A stretch of DNA of 64,000 nt from Incurvaria masculella (Eukaryota; Arthropoda; Insecta; Lepidoptera; Incurvariidae). Shown one piece after another: positions 59,405 to 64,000 of the stretch. The notes beneath the pieces are model-generated. The model was not told the DNA's origin, made no database searches, and saw only the letters and a program-made list of their open reading frames with translations. How positions within the stretch are numbered: position 1 is the first letter of the stretch; every line of letters starts with the position of its first letter. The stretch spans positions 3,855,021 through 3,919,020 of the forward strand of contig OX335642.1 in assembly GCA_946894095.1 (NCBI GenBank), read 5' to 3'. Made by a program: the position numbers and the translations under genes.

Positions 59405-61200
59405 CGGAAACTTCAGACACACGAAAGTACTCATTATTATGGTGGGGTCAAACTAACGTAATACCTATACCTATTTATTGCAGTAGTTATTGTATTGACA
59501 CCACGTCTATGATACCTTTGGGACGTGCCAAAAAACTGCCACCGAGCTATCCCCCAACGTGACGCTATGCCTAATGCCATTTGCAATGCCGTTGAATGAT
59601 CTATCGCGTTAAGTATAGCTACACTAGCATGATGTGATGAAATATGTATTAATGAATAGCATTTTTTGGCGTTCGCCATACAAATTAGCTCCACAACATA
59701 AAACGAAAAAAAATAACACCAGAACTTAGATTTGTACCCTAATCCCGAAACAGCCCTGTATAATTAATTTATTAGACAGATTGTTAAAGCAAAAAGTGCC
59801 TGGAAAGAAAAAGATCAAAGTCACGTGACCTATATAAAAGTGCAGACTTTAAAATCTTTTTAAAATTCCAATATCCTCCCGGAATTTCAATATTGAGCGC
59901 ATGCGACCTCAGCCGAAGCATAGGGTAGGCGGTGTCTTCTCTACGTTGGTATAGTGTTATATATCATGGTACAGTATCTACTGAGTATGCAGAGTAGCAT
60001 CGAAGCCGAGTAGTTGGTCAGCTTCCGTTGTGAAAATGTCCGTTCATGCATTTCGCTCAAAACATTTTTCAAGCATTGTCCAATGGGTGTCCCTAGCTTG
60101 ATACTTACTGTCCAGTTGTTGAGGCGTGCTTGCTTATTATCTGAGTGATACTTCAATTCAAATAATCTCCAATTGTATCCTTCTTGATTGCATGTTTCCA
60201 ACTGTATGTTAAAATACCTAGAATTTATTTGTCTTCTAATCTTGATATTATCTCCCATATGCATCACACAGTAATATTATTGTACTATATGAACTTTATC
60301 TCTACATATGTACTTCTCAAACAACATGATCTATTGAACAAATTTATTGACATGTATTTATGTTAAATGTATATGAAATAATCCCATATCAATTGAACTG
60401 GATGGGCGTGTCCTATCACAGAACACCGAAAACCGTGTGCACCCCCTCCTAGAAGTGGGATGCTTGAATATATTGTATTGAATGAAACATGTAATGTTAT
60501 AAGTTGGTTGCCGAACCTAAATATTAATATCAAAGAGATCAATGGTTTCATACAGACTCATCATTTGTTATCCAAGAGAATTTAGAAGTAGCTATGTTTT
60601 ACTTACACATTACGATGCACGCTCATGCCATACAAACAAGTTTCTCATTGGATATGTCACAGAGAACATGAGGTGAAAAGACTATAACACAGGTCATTAC
60701 CATATAAAGTATATTGTACACGAATACATAAACAGTAATGATCTTTGAGGCAGGAAGAGTAGTTTTAATTTTGTATAGTGTTATGTACTGTATAACACTT
60801 CCACTTGCTATCACAACAAATCCAATAAACCTAAACAACTATTTAGCGGCAACAACTATAGCTATATCTAACATGTATAATGAATGAGTGCCTCAATGTA
60901 CATACAATTTTGTGTGTTGCATTTGTTATGTTTATAGCCTGAAGTCGGTTAAAGTCTGAAATATTATTATAAGGTAACTATTATTACTCAGATGTACCCC
61001 ATGACGATTACATTAATTTCGAGTTTTTGGTGAGAAAAACTATCTTTTTCCTGGAAACAAAAATTAATATTTGTATTCCCATATTTATTCTTGCTATCAT
61101 ATATTAATTAAAGCACTTAACATGCACCCATAACCGCAATAACCCAATAACCTTCAAGGAAACTATATTTTCAGACAATAATCAACATCGGACAATAACC
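59405..61200. other. intron 15, AT-rich, no recognised feature
   Basis: About 1.8 kb of AT-rich sequence between exons 15 and 16. The frames here are short, have no splice borders in phase, and resemble no protein. I see no repeat family member. Confidence 0.5.
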
Positions 61201-61270
61201 GTAATACATTCCACATTGTACAAGGGGTGACCTCGCAATCGGTGCTCTGTGCGTCCGTCGTTACTAACAG

Positions 61271-61519
61271 CATGCCGTTGTTTCCCCCCTTACGCTTACC
61301 CCGGATGACGGAACGGAACTGTAGCGGCGCGGGCGAGGCGGGCGCGAACGGCGCGTGCGCGGCGGCCGCGGGGGCGGCGGCGGGGGTGGGGGGTATGGGA
61401 GGGGGCGCCAAGGGGCACGTGAAGAGCGCCTCCATTTCGTCGGGGTCGGGCGCGCCGCCGCTCACCGAGCAGCCCGCGCAGAACTCGTCCGCGCAGAACC
61501 TCAGCCAGCCGCGAGCGAG
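61271..61519 (+). CDS. par-1: par-1 exon 16: Gly/Ala-rich spacer with HVKSAS motif
   Basis: Acceptor 'gtccgtcgttactaacag', donor GCGAG|GTACGG; 249 nt. The split Ser798 (AG|C) puts MPLFPPLRLPRMTERN in frame, followed by a Gly/Ala run (about 816-838), then GHVKSASISSGSGAPPLTEQ and a Gln/Asn/Ser-rich end (NLSQPRA). HVKSAS is also seen in other PAR-1/MARK spacers as I recall. The acceptor is the least certain border; the frame agreement supports it. A read-through frame to 61622 would be intron retention. Confidence 0.75.
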
Positions 61520-61879
61520 GTACGGGGGTGGACCCGCCGCCGCTAGCCCGCCCGCACGCCCGCGCGCTCCCGCGCGACGTCGCTACGCTTTGCGCTTCGT
61601 TTGGTCGCTGCGGATCAGTTAGGCCGGGTACAGACTGGGCCCAGTGAAGTTTGTCGCAGAAGTGTGGGTTATGCTGGGCAAAGACAATCTTGCCCACTGC
61701 ATTTCTTCCTGTGCATCTCTGGCTATGGTCCCCGCCTGGACGTTTTCATGCGTCCAGCGGGAATAGCGTCTCCCTATGGATAACCTAACGGTTGGTCACT
61801 GGGAGCGCTATATAATAAACAGCGAAGGGAAAGTCATATATCCTGCACAAACATACTGCATAGTGCACGTCGTAAGAGG

Positions 61880-62110
61880 CGACTAAGGGTTTCGCCGTTC
61901 ATGGTTCAGATTGCACCAAAAACTGTAGGTCCCTTCCTTCCTTACTAGATGGTAGGGTTAATCCCGCCTGGGATAGTACCATCACATTGCATGAACGATG
62001 GTCGAAGCGGCAATTAAAATTCTGCTTTCGCTCAAATTAAGAAAAAGTCCTGGCATGGCACCTCACTCCTTTGCGACTATCTTGCGATGAACTAATATTG
62101 CGATATTCCA
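61880..62110 (+). mobile_element. SINE body fragment
   Basis: 'gtcccttccttccttactag', 'atggtagggttaatcccgcc', 'atgaacgatggtcgaagcgg' and 'gtcctggcatggcacctcac', with the tRNA-like head lost. Confidence 0.8.
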
Positions 62111-62129
62111 TCATCTATTGCAGAATTAC

Positions 62130-63520
62130 TCCTGTGACTAGTCTGTAACTGTTCTTAGTATAAATTGCACTTGAACATTGATTATTCTAAATCCCTTTAT
62201 TTTTCGAAAAACGAAAGACTATGTGTAGAGTAACATTGCCTCAAGAGGGATATATTCGCAACTTAAAAAGTGTTACTCTCCATTCATTGTTAATTCTTTG
62301 ATGGTAGTAAAAATATATAAATATATATATAAAATAGTAGTTAAAAAATAAAACACCAGGGTTCATATTTTTTAATAAAGCTGTCTCCATCGTTACTGTT
62401 GCCAATTTGTATACTAAAGTAGTGTAAACTAAAAAATATGTGTAAATCTTACGTTTGCAGCCCGATATTGTTTAAAGACCGACTGACCGAAGACCGACCG
62501 ATAACTATTTCCAAAAAAAAAAAAAACATGAAAAGTCATAACTATACTTGAACATAATTTAGACACATCAGTGTCTAACTCTGCTTGTCTGAAATAAAAT
62601 AAATAAATCAATCAAATTATTAGATGTCTGCAGTTGTAACCATTTATGGTTTTTTTACCAATTTTGTTTTTCAATAAAATATAGACAAATTATTTTTTTT
62701 GTTTTAAAATGCTAGTTAAAACATGGGTTAAAGTTTTTTTACCATAAAATCGAAATTTATGCACAATTTAACCGATTACGGGCTTTAACCGTAACATATA
62801 CCTACGTTATGTTTAGTCAATAAAATTTAATTTATGTTAAATAAAACGCAAGAATCTATTTTAAAACATTCGTTTATTTTATTATTTAATCTTTAAATTT
62901 ATTTTAAAAAAGGTTTTTTTGTTTCTTTTTTTAACTCCTTATTCATTGAATCGAGGTAAAGTCACCCAGGTGATTCTGAAGTGCTTTAAATATAACTAAC
63001 ATTACTAAACTAACAATATTAAAACAATTTTATTAAATGTTGAAAAAAAGTGCCTATTGTTATGAAATTATCTAATTATTGTTTAACACTGCTATTTTAG
63101 CTTTTGCATTTAGCATTTAAATACATTGGCTTATACTGATTCCTCCTAGCTTCGTGCACTTACGGTATAAGGTTCATTAACAATGTCCATGTGTTGTTTT
63201 GTTTTGATTTTGTTCTTGTACATAAGCAGCCAATTCTTCCCCACTATTGTTATTAATATTTTTGTTATTATTATATGTTAGTATTCTATTCTTACCTTCA
63301 AATGTTAATGTTATCATGTATATATATTTACATAATAATATGAAAAGGTAAATAATTTTTTTTTAATACACATTTAGCTTTAGTTCACACTTGTCAAGTA
63401 CTCCTTTGAACAGATGAAAATAAAGTGTGAAAAAATATACGAACTCCATTTTGGGTGGATTCATTAGTGGCCGTTCTTTTGAATGCAAACTTCACTAGAG
63501 GGGTGATTCTGTAGGAAACA
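62130..63520. other. intron 16, strongly AT-rich, no recognised feature
   Basis: A- and T-runs dominate. No exon with matching phase and no repeat family copy was found before the element at 63527. Confidence 0.5.
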
Positions 63521-63526
63521 ATAAAA

Positions 63527-63848
63527 AAACCGGCCAAGTGCGAGTCGGACTCGCACACGAAGGGTTCCGTACCATCGTAAAAAAACGTATACAAAAAAAT
63601 CAGGTTTTTTGTATGGGTATTTTGTAACCCCCTTTAATTTTAATTATTTCCTAATCTTACCTATTTGTTGTTATAGCGGCAAAATAAATACACACTCTGT
63701 GAAAATTTCAGCTGTCTATCTGTTACGGTTACTGAGATACAGTCCTGTGACAGAGGGACAGACGGACGGACGGACGGACGGACGGACGGACAGCGGAGGC
63801 TTAGTAATAGGGTTCCGTTTTCACCCTTTGGGTACGGAACCCTAAAAA
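63527..63848 (+). mobile_element. 'ccggccaagtgcgag' dispersed repeat, full copy
   Basis: 'aaaccggccaagtgcgagtc' to 'gggtacggaaccctaaaaat', with 'ttgttgttatagcggcaaaa' and a GGAC tandem run. Very similar to 56491-56808. Confidence 0.93.
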
Positions 63849-63978
63849 TTAAGTCTGAAAATTGCTAGTATGCAAATATATATTTTCGCCACTTGATTTC
63901 AATGAAATTATGCAAACTGCAGTTTTTTTGCGTATTCCTAACTATTTAGTATAGTAATATTCTTATTTTTGCCTCCAG

Positions 63979-64000
63979 AATCACCCCCACGCAGTGATGT
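63979..64000 (+). CDS. par-1: possible start of par-1 exon 17 (cut by window edge)
   Basis: 'cttatttttgcctccag' at 63962-63978 is a good acceptor. Used at 63979, the incoming phase gives RITPTQ and then a stop; used at the next AG (ending 63994) it gives Ser-Asp and stays open. Only the sequence beyond the window can decide between a short C-terminus, a continued spacer, or no exon. Confidence 0.35.

Overview
The window is a stretch of insect, almost certainly lepidopteran (moth or butterfly), nuclear DNA. The evidence is an AT-rich intronic background, an interstitial array of the insect telomere motif (AACCT/AGGTT), and several short dispersed repeat families of the lepidopteran type: tRNA-headed SINEs ending near 'attagccatccatgtcc', 'ccggccaagtgcgagtcgg...ggaaccct' repeats, and TTAA-flanked MITEs. 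No bacterial, viral or organellar gene organisation is visible.

The only gene I can support is the plus-strand orthologue of par-1/MARK, the serine/threonine microtubule-affinity-regulating kinase. I reconstruct a chain of 16 coding exons whose splice phases all agree: a GC-rich 279-codon first exon (1861-2697), an intron of about 37 kb, then 39851-39941, six further exons that complete the kinase domain (41204-48336), a UBA exon (51361-51473), and a set of spacer exons (52387-61519). The 3' end (further spacer and the KA1 domain) lies beyond the right edge; a last acceptor may be present at about 63978. A second, phase-compatible first exon at 34911-35012 may be an alternative N-terminus. 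Residue numbers in the entries refer to the model starting at ATG 1861.

By region: 1-1670, upstream flank with a MITE fragment. 1672-2697, first exon. 2.7-39.8 kb, the large first intron, with about ten repeat families, several GC-rich islands that could be alternative promoters or non-coding exons, a nearly perfect 50-bp minisatellite (20597-21295), a 16-bp tandem array (27066-27445), a fold-back element enclosing telomere-like repeats (29319-29582), a cluster of nested inverted-repeat elements (about 35.1-36.0 kb), and a 21-bp array split by a LINE 3' end (39384-39770). 39.8-48.7 kb, kinase exons separated by MITEs and SINEs, including a 208-bp tandem duplication of the last kinase exon. 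48.7-64 kb, UBA and spacer exons with further SINEs and LINE relics.

I found no convincing new multi-gene system. The observations most worth following are the tandem exon duplication, a SINE family that carries either a tRNA head or a 5S-rRNA head on the same body, a SINE inserted 5 nt inside an exon's 5' splice site, the telomere-repeat fold-back, the filled/empty pair of MITE copies, and the candidate alternative first exon.
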